The notes below the pieces were generated by a model that was not told the origin of the DNA, did not search any database, and worked only from the letters and a program-made list of their open reading frames with translations. 64,000 nt of DNA from JACPNO01 sp963825405. GTDB lineage: Bacteria > Acidobacteriota > Terriglobia > Bryobacterales > Bryobacteraceae. The stretch is from assembly GCA_963825405.1 (NCBI GenBank), contig CAWGTB010000003.1, forward strand, positions 620,001 through 684,000. The letters run 5' to 3'. This document shows, piece by piece, positions 8,594 to 17,509 of this stretch (within the stretch, counting starts at the first letter, position 1; each line of letters begins with the position of its first letter). The position numbers and the translations under genes are program-made.

Positions 8594-9584
8594 ATGCGTA
8601 CGTTGCTTTTCATGCTGATTGCGCTGCAGGCCGGCGCGCAGGAGAAACTGCCGGCCACTCCGAAAACCATTGTCTGGGGCCACTATTCAGCCAATACGCC
8701 GCCGGTGCTGCGCATCCGGTCGGGCGCGACGGTGGAGATTGACACGCTGATCACCAACAGTCCCGCCCGGTTGGAGGCGGCTGGCGTTGCCGCCAGCGCA
8801 GGTCGAACAGTCGCTGCGCGATATCTATCGCGATGTCACCGATAAAGGGCCGGGCGGGCACATTCTCACCGGTCCGATTTACATCGAAAATGCCGAGCCC
8901 GGCGACACGCTGGAAGTGCGCATTCAATCCATCCGCCTGGCGATTCCGTACGCGTACAACGCCTTCCGGCCTGGCGCTGGTTTTCTGCCCGACGAATTTC
9001 CTTACTCGCGGATCAAGATTATTCCGCTCGATCGTGACCGGATGGTCGCGCACTTTTCGGAGAAAATCGAAATCCCGCTGAAGCCATTCTTCGGCAGCAT
9101 GGGCGTGGCGCCACCGGACGGCATGGGGCGAATCAGCAGCGCGCCGCCGTGGTTCCACGCCGGCAATCTCGACAACAAGGAATTCGTGGCGGGCACGACG
9201 CTCTACATTCCTGTTCACGCGCGCGGGGCGTTGTTCCAGGTGGGCGACGGTCACGCGGGGCAGGGAAATGGGGAAGTGACGATCACGGCGCTCGAAACAT
9301 CGCTCACCGGCGTGTTTCAGTTCATCGTGCGCAAGGATTTGCATCTGCGCTGGCCGCGCGGGGAAACGCCCACGCACTACATCACGATGGGGCTGCACGA
9401 GGACTTGCGAGTGGCGACTACGTTGGCCGTGGAAGAGATGATCGATTTTCTGGTGACCGAAAAACATCTGTCGCGCGACGATGCCTACATGCTCACCAGC
9501 GTGGCGGCGGACTTGAGCATCACCCAGCTTGTGGATGGCAACAAGGGCGTGCATGCGATGATTGCAAAATCGATTTTCCGATGA
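8594..9584 (+). CDS. Secreted acetamidase/formamidase family protein, one frameshift
   Basis: Residues 1-16 (MRTLLFMLIALQAGAQ) look like a signal peptide. The remainder fits the FmdA/AmdA family (zinc-dependent amide hydrolysis): PKTIVWGHYSANTPPVLRIRSGATVEIDT, GHILTGPIYIENAEPGDTLEVRI, FGSMGVAP, HAGNLDNKEFVAGTTLYIPVH, GALFQVGDGHAGQGNGEV and the ending with YMLTSVAADLSITQLVDGNKGVH. The frame breaks near 8785 (one extra base) between RLEAAG and LPPAQVEQSLRDI. Export is unusual for classical formamidases and suggests action on an environmental amide; the substrate cannot be read from the sequence. Confidence 0.85.
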
Positions 9585-9597
9585 ACGAGCGAACCGG

Positions 9598-9626
9598 ATT
9601 TCTCGCAGAGACGCAGAGGACGCAGA
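9598..9626 (-). repeat. CTCTGCGTCTCTGCG dispersed repeat, single arm
   Basis: Read on the minus strand this stretch is CTCTGCGT, CTCTGCGT, CTCTGCGAGAAAT. Nearly the same sequence is found at 28417-28445 inside a long hairpin. It contains tandem copies of an 8-base unit. It sits exactly where the N-terminus of the next gene should be and may have replaced that gene's original start region. Confidence 0.6.
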
Positions 9627-9627
9627 G

Positions 9628-11066
9628 ATGAGGCGCGCGATCTGACGTGGCGCGAGTATCACGAATCGACCAAACACAGCGCGGAATCGCTGCGGCGGTC
9701 GCGGCACTTTCTGGATTGGGCGACGATGCCCGATCCGTTTCGTCACTATGAGGGCGTGCCGCTGCTCGATCTGCCTGCCGACCCGCCCGCGCCGCGAGTT
9801 CCCCCGGTAGCACAGGATGGCCCCGCTCTGCTCTCCCAGCTTCTGTTTTATTCGGCCGCGATTAGCGCTTCCAAGCGCGTGCCTTCCACGGGCGACAAGT
9901 ATGCGCTGCGAGTGAATCCGTCCTCGGGAAATTTGCACCCGACCGAATTTCACTTCATCACGCGTGGGCTCAAGCAGTGGCCGGATGGGCTGTATCATTA
10001 CCGGCCGTCTTCGCATATGGCGGAGCAGCGCGCGCTGGGTGAGTTCGTACTCGCGGCGATTGACGCCCCCATCGTTTTTCTGTTGACCAGCATCGCGTGG
10101 CGCGAAGCTTGGAAATACCAGAGCCGGGCGTATCGTTATTGCCTGCATGACATGGGGCACGCCTGGCAATCGCTCGCGCTGGCGGCGCACGCGATCGGCT
10201 GCGAAAGTTTTGCCGTTGGCCAGTTTCCCGATGACGAAGTGGCGCAGACCTGCCGGCTTAGCGGAGATGAGTGGCCTATGCTGCTGGTGGGGCTGCGCGG
10301 CGCCGCCATTCCCGTCGGCGCAACCCGTGGGCGCGAGACGGTCTGGTTCGGCGGACAGCCTAATCGGCTTTCGAGCGAGACCGTCGCGTACCCGGCGATC
10401 GACGGCATTCACACCGCGACCAAACTCTTGCACGCTGGCGAAGTCGAGCCTGCGCCCGCCGGTCGCGGCGGGATCGTACTTCCGCCACCGGCCGTTTCCG
10501 CGCGCGCGTTTGGCGAAGTGGTCCGGACGCGACGGTCGGCGCTGGATTTCCGCGGCGGAGATTTAACCATGTCGCTTCCGCAGCTTTCGGCGATTCTCGC
10601 GGCATCCGCCCAGCCGTTTTTCGCCGACTTCGGCGGAGCGCGTTTGGTACAGCTTTATCTGTACGCGCATCGCGTTGATGGTCTGGAACCCGGCGTCTAT
10701 CGCTACTGGCCGGAGAGCGGACTGGAACTAATCAAGTCCGGTGATCAGAGGGTCGCGACCGCGGGCTTAAGCCTCGGACAGGCGCTGGCCGGCAATGCCT
10801 GCGTGGCGTTTTCGATGATCGCCGACCTGGATCGCGCCGCCCGCGCATACGGCGATCGCGGCTACCGCTATGCCCATTTCGAAGCCGGCGCGATCGGTCA
10901 GCGCCTGTATCTTGCTGCTGAAGCGCTGGGCCTGGGAGCCACCGGCATCGGCGCGTTTTTCGACGATCAGGTGCATCGCTATCTCGGTCTGCAGCCCCAG
11001 CAGGGGCAAGTGATCTACCACTTCGCGATCGGCTATCCGGTGCACGATCCGCGACTGGATGCTTAA
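9628..11066 (+). CDS. SagB-type dehydrogenase with two nitroreductase-like domains
   Basis: Conserved N-terminal sequence (TWREYHESTKHS, RRSRHFLDWA, PDPFRHYEGV) lies upstream of the first in-frame ATG at 9726. Translation therefore probably starts at ATG 9628, with one base lost near 9637. Two FMN nitroreductase-fold halves follow: the first with YALRVNPSSGNLHPTEFHFI and YCLHDMGHAWQSLALAAHAIG, the second with RRSALDFRGGDLTM and HFEAGAIGQRLYLAAEALGLGATGIGAFFDD. SagB/ThcOx enzymes oxidise azolines in peptide natural products, but many members are orphans. No YcaO protein or precursor peptide is nearby, so the substrate is unknown. The stop codon overlaps that of the next convergent gene. Confidence 0.75.
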
Positions 11067-12268
11067 CCCGTTACCGGGCCGGTGCCGGTCGCCCACTCCA
11101 CCAGGCTGCGGTCGAACGATTTCAAATTTGGAACGCCCGCCATGCCCATGGCTACCATCATTTCGGCGTGAAGCAATTCGATGACGCGCTGCACGCCATC
11201 CTGGCCGAACGCCGCGAGGCCCCAATAGTACGGCCGCCCGATCAGGATGGCCGTCGCCCCTAAAGAGAGCGCTTTCACGACATCGGTTCCACGCCGTACG
11301 CCGCCATCCATCAGAACGGGAATGCGTCCATTCACCGCGTCCACCACTTCCGGAAGCGCGTACAACGTGGGCAGCAGGCCGTCCAATGTGCGGCCGCCGT
11401 GATTGGAAACGATCACCGCCTGCGCGCCGCGTTCGACCGCGAGACGCGCGTCCTCCGCCGTGCAAATGCCTTTCAACACTACTGGCAGCTTGGTCGCGCT
11501 ATGCAGCCAATCCACGCAATCCCAGGTGAGCGAGGGCGTGTAGCGCTGGATCATGCCAGGGATTGCCGGCGTCTGCCGCTTCCCCGACGTGTCCTGCGGG
11601 ATGCCGGTTTGCGCCCAGGCGTAATCGAACTTGTTGCGCATATTGCGGTCGCGCGGCGCGGTGTATGGATAATCTACGCTGATGGAAATTGCCGATGCGC
11701 CGGCTTCTTCTGCTTGCCGGGCGAAGGCTTCCGCCGACGCCTTGGTCGGATGTCCGAGCGATGCCGCCCACCACATCGGCGCCTGGCGCGAGGCTTGCAG
11801 CTTGCCCATCCAGTCCGCTGGTCCAGTTAGATAAACCGCCTTCGTATGCGCTGCGCCTTGCGCGGTGACGCGATCGCCATCCGGGCAGACCAGGTTCTTA
11901 GCGCCGCCGGGTCCGAGCAGAATCGGGAAATCCAGTTTCTTGCCGAGCAACTCGAGCGACGTATCGATCTTGCTGGTATCCACGCCCACGCGGCGTCGCA
12001 GTTGGATGTGGGTGAAGGATTCGCGATTGGCGCGCATGGTTTGCTCGCCTGCGCTGCCGGCGGCGATGTAGTCATACGCGAATGGATGAATTTTTTTGCG
12101 CGCGGCGTCTTCGAACTCGTGAAGGTTCACCGGCACCATGACGTCCGGGCTGTAAGTCGGCGGATAGATGGTGGGCGGCGGAGGGTCTTGCGCGAGCAGC
12201 GGCGAGGCTGCGGCGAACATGGCGAACTGCTGCAAGGCCTGCCTGCGTGAGGTGTTGTGGTTTCGCAT
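11063..12268 (-). CDS. Tat-exported FMN-dependent alpha-hydroxyacid dehydrogenase (copy 1)
   Basis: This 401-aa protein belongs to the glycolate oxidase/lactate dehydrogenase family. Catalytic features: Lys in LPVVLKGI, the His/Arg pair in VSNHGGRTLDG, and the FMN phosphate loop VLMDGGVRRGTDVVKALSLGA and IGRPYYWGL. ATG 12268 has a strong ribosome-binding site (GGAGGAAA) and starts a twin-arginine signal (SRRQALQQFAMFAAASPLLAQ), so the enzyme should fold with FMN and be exported. The precise hydroxyacid is unknown. It lies 14 bp after a paralogue in the same direction. A hexaheme cytochrome gene begins on the other side of that paralogue and may be the electron acceptor. Confidence 0.88.
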   Translation of the reverse strand: MRNHNTSRRQALQQFAMFAAASPLLAQDPPPPTIYPPTYSPDVMVPVNLHEFEDAARKKIHPFAYDYIAAGSAGEQTMRANRESFTHIQLRRRVGVDTSKIDTSLELLGKKLDFPILLGPGGAKNLVCPDGDRVTAQGAAHTKAVYLTGPADWMGKLQASRQAPMWWAASLGHPTKASAEAFARQAEEAGASAISISVDYPYTAPRDRNMRNKFDYAWAQTGIPQDTSGKRQTPAIPGMIQRYTPSLTWDCVDWLHSATKLPVVLKGICTAEDARLAVERGAQAVIVSNHGGRTLDGLLPTLYALPEVVDAVNGRIPVLMDGGVRRGTDVVKALSLGATAILIGRPYYWGLAAFGQDGVQRVIELLHAEMMVAMGMAGVPNLKSFDRSLVEWATGTGPVTG

Positions 12269-12282
12269 AATTTCCTCCGCGC

Positions 12283-13503
12283 TCAACTCTTCTTTGTTGG
12301 CGGTTCCCACGCCCGCCGGACCAGGTTGCGATTGATCGACGCCAGATTCGGCATGCCCGCCAGACCCATCGCCAGCACCAGCTCGGCGCGCAGCAGATCG
12401 ATCACGCGCTGCACACCGATCTGGCCGAATGCTGCTAAACCCCACACGTAGGGCCGCCCGATGAGCACGGCCTTGGCGCCGAGAGCCAGCGCCTTCAGAA
12501 TGTCGTCGCCGCGGCGAATGCCGCCATCCATCAATACCGGAATTCTGCCGTTCACTGCGTCGACCACAGCGGGCAGTGCATCCAAAGTTGCCATAGCGCT
12601 GTCCAGCGCGCGGCCGCCGTGGTTGGACACGACGATGGCTTGCGCTCCGCTTTTGACAGCGCGATCCGCATCGTCGGGGCGCAGAATGCCTTTGATGACG
12701 ACCGGCAGGTTAGACGATCCGTGAATCCAGTCAATCACGTCCCACGACATGCTGGGAACGGCCGGCTGCAGCATGGCGGCGACGGCCGGGGAGCGCGGCG
12801 TCACCTTTTCGCCCTCTTTGGGAATGCCGGTTGCCGCATAGCCGTAGTCGTAATGATTGCGGTTGTTACGGTCTTTGTTGGGCGTGTATTCGTAATCCAT
12901 CGTGATGATGTAACCCGAGCAGCCGGCGTCCTCAGACCGCCGCGCGAAAGACTGCGCCATGGATTTCGAGCCCAGGCCGATCGAGTTCGACCACCAGGTG
13001 GGCGACTGATTAGCCGCCTGCAATTTTTCCATCATGCCGGCCGCGGCCGAAACGCAATAGACCGCTTTGCTCACGTAGGCGGCTTCGGCGGCTATGCGGT
13101 CGGCGTCGGGATTCACCAGACTCTTCCCGCCGGTGGGATCGAGCAGGATGGGATAATCCAGCTTTTTTCCCAGCAGTTCGAGCGAGGTGTCGACATGGCT
13201 TACGTCGACCATCACGCGGCGCCGCAGCCAGACGCGGCTATACGCCGCGCGGTTGGCGCGCATGGTGATCTCATCTTCGACGCCGCCGGCTACGTAGTCG
13301 TACGCCAGTTTGTGAACTTTTTTCTTGGCGACTTCCTCAAATTCGAGGACATTGGCGGGGGCCATCACTTCTTCCGCGTAAGCGGTGGGGTAAACAATAG
13401 TCGGCGCGGCGCTGGCGGCCTGCATCGCCATGATCGGCGAGCCTTTCATGAACGATTGGAAATTCTCGAACATGTGGCGGCGCGTGACGTCGTGAGCGCT
13501 CAT
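12283..13503 (-). CDS. Tat-exported FMN-dependent alpha-hydroxyacid dehydrogenase (copy 2)
   Basis: This 406-aa paralogue of the next gene shares motif order: VAKKKVHKLAYDYVAGGVEDE, the Lys in LPVVIKGI, VSNHGGRALDS, VLMDGGIRRGDDILKALALGAK and IGRPYVWGL. The N-terminus has TRRHMFENF followed by a weakly hydrophobic stretch ending in AASA, a plausible but less typical Tat signal. A perfect AAGGAGG precedes the ATG. Its start codon lies only 34 bp from that of the divergent multiheme cytochrome, so promoters of each must lie inside the other gene. Loop sequences differ from copy 1 (IITMDYEYTPNKDR against ISVDYPYTAPRDR), which suggests different substrates. Confidence 0.88.
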   Translation of the reverse strand: MSAHDVTRRHMFENFQSFMKGSPIMAMQAASAAPTIVYPTAYAEEVMAPANVLEFEEVAKKKVHKLAYDYVAGGVEDEITMRANRAAYSRVWLRRRVMVDVSHVDTSLELLGKKLDYPILLDPTGGKSLVNPDADRIAAEAAYVSKAVYCVSAAAGMMEKLQAANQSPTWWSNSIGLGSKSMAQSFARRSEDAGCSGYIITMDYEYTPNKDRNNRNHYDYGYAATGIPKEGEKVTPRSPAVAAMLQPAVPSMSWDVIDWIHGSSNLPVVIKGILRPDDADRAVKSGAQAIVVSNHGGRALDSAMATLDALPAVVDAVNGRIPVLMDGGIRRGDDILKALALGAKAVLIGRPYVWGLAAFGQIGVQRVIDLLRAELVLAMGLAGMPNLASINRNLVRRAWEPPTKKS

Positions 13504-13537
13504 GCGTTGCCTCCTTAACGGTTTATCCTATCAGGGG

Positions 13538-14062
13538 ATGAATCGTATCACGTTATGGGTGCTGCTGCTGCCATTGATAGCGTTGGCGGCGCCCAAGCAG
13601 CATGAACTGTGCGCGGTCTGTCACAGCGAAACCGTGAAGGATTTTCTCGCGCATCCGCACGCGCAGGCCGGGATGGAGTGCAATGCCTGTCACGGCGAAA
13701 GCACGCGGCACCGGAATTCGGAAGGGCACGCCGAGCCGGATCGAATCGCCGCGCCCGCTGAAATCCCCTCGCTGTGTGGGGCGTGTCATCCGGGAAAAGG
13801 CGCGACGCCCATCCTGGCGGAATATTCCGAGAGCAAGCACGGCAAAATTCTGAAGGCGCAATCCAAAATTCGCGCGCCGCATTGCGCAACGTGCCACGGC
13901 GTCCACACGGTCCGAACGGCTAAAGCGATGGAAGCGCAGTGCGTGCGATGTCATGCGCAACTGCCTACTGCCTGTTCAGCAACGCCTTCGCGCGTGACGC
14001 CCGTATCGTGTGAAGCGTGCCACACACCGCATTTGTTTGCCGCCAAAGTTTCCAAGGGTTAA
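13538..14062 (+). CDS. Secreted hexaheme c-type cytochrome
   Basis: From ATG 13538 (GGGG site just before it) the protein has 174 residues, with a signal peptide (RITLWVLLLPLIALAAP). It has six CxxCH heme sites: CAVCH 25-29, CNACH 48-52, CGACH 80-84, CATCH 116-120, CVRCH 135-139 and CEACH 158-162. Additional His residues could be distal ligands. It resembles NapC/DmsE-type or doubled triheme cytochromes. It should sit in the periplasm and move electrons. The divergent gene pair encodes exported FMN dehydrogenases, so it may accept electrons from them. An upstream GTG/ATG near 13502 would add 12 residues but spoil the signal peptide. Confidence 0.85.
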   Translation: MNRITLWVLLLPLIALAAPKQHELCAVCHSETVKDFLAHPHAQAGMECNACHGESTRHRNSEGHAEPDRIAAPAEIPSLCGACHPGKGATPILAEYSESKHGKILKAQSKIRAPHCATCHGVHTVRTAKAMEAQCVRCHAQLPTACSATPSRVTPVSCEACHTPHLFAAKVSKG

Positions 14063-14157
14063 CGTGATTTGAAGAGGGCACCCTTTGCTACAGTAGAGAC
14101 CTGGGCCATGGCCGACATCTGCGGGAAGTTTGGGCATCAGCGCGACTTCTGATCCTG

Positions 14158-15711
14158 TTGCTGTTTCTGGTGGTTAGTTGTGCCTCGGCGCAAGCGGTGC
14201 TCGGCCTGACGACCGCCTCCGGCGCGCCCGGCGCAACCGTTTCTCTTAACCTCACATTCGATCCGGGCCAGAGCGTCGTCGCCGGATTGCAGTGGACCCT
14301 GAATTATTCGCTCGCCGACATTGCCGCGATCCATGTCGCTGCCGGCCCCGGGTCCACCTCCGCTAACCAGACCCTGCAATGCTTGGGTCAGGCAGGTGCC
14401 TTGCAGTGTTTGATGGTCAGTTTTATGGGAACTGCTGTCCCCAGCGGCGTGGTCGCGGTTGTGACGCTTGAGCTTTCGCACGCCACCCGGGACGGCGCTG
14501 CAGCCATCGGCCTGAGTGGCGCGCTGGCCGCTGCCAGAGATGGCAGCGCCTTGCCGGTACAGACGCATGGATCTGTTCTTCCGATCACGGGAAACGCTCT
14601 GCGATTCAGGCCGGTGACTCCGTGCCGAATCGCCGACACCCGGAACGGCAATCCGTTCGGCGTTCCGACCTTTACCGGAAATAGCCATCTCGACTTCGTG
14701 ATTCCGAATAGCGCCTGTGGCATCCCGTCAACGGCGGCAGCCTATTCGCTGAATGTTTCCGTTTTTCCCAACGGCAAGCTTGGCTATCTCACCGTCTGGC
14801 CCACCGGCCAGCCGCAACCTTTGGTGGCCACGCTGAATTCGTTGGACGGCCGCACCAAGTCCAATGCGGCCATTGTCGCAGCGGGCGCCAATGGGGCGAT
14901 CAGCGCCTACGCAACCGATCCGACTGACCTGGCGATCGATATCAACGGCTACTTTGTGCCCGCGAATGATACCGCCGCGCTGCCATTCTATCCGCTGACA
15001 CCCTGCCGTCTTGTCGACACGCGCAATCCGACGAGTCTGTTAGGGGGCCCTAGCTTGACAGCGAATCATAGCCGCGTTTTCCCGGTCCGCCAAAGCGCGT
15101 GTGGAATACCAGCCGATGCCGAGACTTATTCCTTGAACCTTGCTGCCATTCCGAAGGGTCCCGTGGGATATCTCACGGCATGGACGGCCGGGCAACCGCA
15201 ACCTTCGGAGGCATCGATGAGCGCGCCCACCGGAGCCATCACAGCGAATGCCGCTATGGTGACGGCCGGCACCGACGGCGCTGTAGCAGTGGTTGCCAGC
15301 GACGATACGGATTTGGTGATCGACATCAACGGATACTTCGCGCCGCCTCGGACCGGTGGGTTGTCGCTGTCCAACCTGGCGCCTTGCCGTGTTTTGGACA
15401 CGCGGCTCCCGGCCGGCGCCCCACCGTTTCAAGGAACCGTCAACGTGGATGTGGCGGCCAGCGGTTGTCCCGCGCTCGCCACGGCCGGTGCGTACGTGTT
15501 TAATGCCACCGTGGTGCCTCCCGCGGAACTAGGTTTCATCGCTTTGTGGCCGCAGGGGGCGGCGCAGCCCGTAGCTGCCACGCTGAACGCGATGGATGGA
15601 GCGATCACGTCGAACATCGCGATCGTGCCGACGACCAATGGATCGGTCAGCGCGTTTGCGTCAGCGCCTACCCAACTGGTGCTGGATATCTTCGGCTTTT
15701 TCGCGCCTTAG
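14158..15711 (+). CDS. Secreted repeat protein with cohesin-like N-domain and three PCR-x-x-DTR repeats
   Basis: A signal-like segment (LLILLLFLVVSCASAQA) precedes a roughly 130-aa cohesin-like domain (LTTASGAPGATVSLNLTFDPGQ; MVSFMGTAVPSGVVAVVTLEL). Three tandem repeats of about 120 residues follow. Each starts TPCR-hydrophobic-x-DTR and contains CG(I/P) or CPA, YxLNV, LGYLTxWPxGQPQP, TLNSLDG, NAAIV, and ends with DINGYF or DIFGFF. No enzyme site is visible; the repeats look like beta-rich surface modules. The TTG at 14158 is only a formal start. The frame is open back to 14068 without ATG or GTG, so a frameshift after the ATG at 14108 is possible. Confidence 0.65.
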   Translation: MLFLVVSCASAQAVLGLTTASGAPGATVSLNLTFDPGQSVVAGLQWTLNYSLADIAAIHVAAGPGSTSANQTLQCLGQAGALQCLMVSFMGTAVPSGVVAVVTLELSHATRDGAAAIGLSGALAAARDGSALPVQTHGSVLPITGNALRFRPVTPCRIADTRNGNPFGVPTFTGNSHLDFVIPNSACGIPSTAAAYSLNVSVFPNGKLGYLTVWPTGQPQPLVATLNSLDGRTKSNAAIVAAGANGAISAYATDPTDLAIDINGYFVPANDTAALPFYPLTPCRLVDTRNPTSLLGGPSLTANHSRVFPVRQSACGIPADAETYSLNLAAIPKGPVGYLTAWTAGQPQPSEASMSAPTGAITANAAMVTAGTDGAVAVVASDDTDLVIDINGYFAPPRTGGLSLSNLAPCRVLDTRLPAGAPPFQGTVNVDVAASGCPALATAGAYVFNATVVPPAELGFIALWPQGAAQPVAATLNAMDGAITSNIAIVPTTNGSVSAFASAPTQLVLDIFGFFAP

Positions 15712-15736
15712 GTTCGTGCGCACACCTCTATAATGG

Positions 15737-17500
15737 ATGTTGGAACTGCCGCTCAAGCTCCGCAGGAGCCTTGAAAACCTTCGCCAGCGCGAAGACCAGT
15801 TATCGCTCGTCCTCAGCCTGGTGATCGGCGCGCTGGTCGGCCTGGTGGTCGTGGCGTTTATTCTGCTGACCGGACGGCTGGCGGCCCGCATGTATCCGGC
15901 CGGAGGAGCCGGCTGGCGGCGCATTCTGGTTCCCGCGCTTGGCTCGCTGAGCACAGGCTATCTGCTGTGGCGCTATTTCCCGTTCGCGCGCGGCAGCGGC
16001 ATCCCGCAAACCAAGTTCGCGCTCTTCATCAACGACGGACGAATCTCGTTTCGCACGGTGTTTGGGAAAGTTCTTCTGCTGCTCGGCTTCGCTTGCCAGC
16101 GGAATCGCGCTGGGACGCGAAGGTCCGTCGGTGCAGGTGGGCGCCGGCCTCGCTTCGGTGATCGCGCGGAATCTGGGACTCGATCCGAAACAGGTGAAGG
16201 CGCTGGTGCCCGGCGGGTTGCGCCGCGGCGCTGGCGGCGGCGTTCAATACGCCGATCGCCGCGGTGCTGTTCTCGCTCGAAGAGATCATGGGCGATCTGC
16301 ACGCGGCGGTGCTGGGCTCGGTGGTGTTGAGCTCGGCCACCTCCTGGATGGTGCTGCACCTGGTGCTGGGCGACGATCCGCTGTTCCACGTCGCCGGCTA
16401 TCGGCTGGTGCATCCCGCGGAATTCGGCGTTTACGCGGTGCTCGGCGTCGTCGGCGGGCTGGGATCGGTTGGCTTTCGTCAAGCTGCTGCTGGGACTGCG
16501 CGCGTGGTTCATGCGCCTGCCAAAATGGACCGTCTGGTTTCAGCCGGTCGCGGGCGGCCTGACGGTCGGACTGATGGGTTATTTCGTGCCCGAGGTGATG
16601 GGCGTCGGCTACAACTACGTCGAAAAAGTGCTGAACGGCGACATCGTTCTGAAGACTGGTGGTGCTGCTCGCGGTGCTGAAGATCGTCGCGACCGCGGTG
16701 TGTTACGCCTCCGGCAACGCGGGCGGCATTTTCGGTCCCAGCCTGTTCATCGGCGCGATGATGGGCGCGGCGGTGGGAGGCGTCGCGCACGCGCTGTTCC
16801 CCAGCTACACGGCCGGCCCCGGCGCGTATGCGCTGGTCGGCATGGGAACGGCGTTCGCGGGAATCGTGCGTACGCCGCTGACCTCGGTGATCATGATTTT
16901 CGAGATCACGCGCGATTACACGATCATCGTTCCGCTGATGATCTCCAACCTGATCGCGTTCTTCATTTCGTACAAGCTCCAGAAGACAGCCGATCTACGA
17001 GGCGCTGGCGCACCAGGAAGGCGTGCACCTGCCCACGGCGCATTCCCGTTCTCACGCCGAGCGGATTCAGGTGCGCCAGGCGATGCGTGCCAGGCCGGCG
17101 GTGCTTATCGCCGGATTTGCTGATTGCGGCGGCGCTCGATCAAATGAAGGACGAGCGCGTTCGATGCCTGGCCCGTCGTCGACGACGACGGGCTGTGGGG
17201 AATGATCCGCAACGAGCGAGCTCGAACAGGCCGCGGCCGAGGGAGCATCGAACAAGAAGGTCGGCGGAGATTCTTCGCGAAGGTTCCCGCAGCGGCCACT
17301 CCACCGCCGAAGAGCTTCCGCACGTTCATCCCGACCACAGCCTGAGCCTGGCGCTCGAACGCATGGGAACCAGCGGACTGAATGTTCTTCCCGTCGTCAG
17401 CCGCGCCAATGTGCGCCAGTTGATCGGGATCATCGCGCTCGATGACATTCTGAAAGTTTACGGAGTGGCCAACCGGGAGAGTAGCAGTCAGGAAGAGTGA
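15737..17500 (+). pseudogene. ClC chloride channel/antiporter with CBS domains, about nine frameshifts
   Basis: Pieces in changing frames rebuild a ClC protein of about 590 aa. It has a cytoplasmic start, the selectivity motif GSGIPQ, GREGPSVQ with the gating Glu, FNTPIAAVLFSLEEI, GGIFGPSLFIGAMMG and FEITRDY. Two C-terminal CBS domains follow (PIYEALAHQEGV; DAWPVVDDDGLWGMI; LNVLPVVSRANVRQLIGIIALDDI). Frames change near 16095, 16220, 16465, 16660, 16985, 17110, 17160, 17215 and 17270. No in-frame stop remains once frames are restored, so the breaks are either recent or assembly errors. Neighbouring genes are far cleaner. A functional product is impossible as written. Confidence 0.8.
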
Positions 17501-17509
17501 GGAACGCTT

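Noticed and set aside
9598..9626. Possible CRISPR or tandem array from the CTCTGCG units
   Set aside because: Only three 8-base units without spacers; better explained as a dispersed palindromic element.
8751..10433. 560-codon minus-strand ORF across the acetamidase and sagB-like genes
   Set aside because: It crosses two clear plus-strand genes, is Arg/His-rich and shows no domain; typical GC-rich antisense frame.
14137..14688. 183-codon minus-strand ORF opposite the repeat protein
   Set aside because: It is a shadow frame with no family pattern; the plus-strand protein has signal, repeats and conserved motifs.
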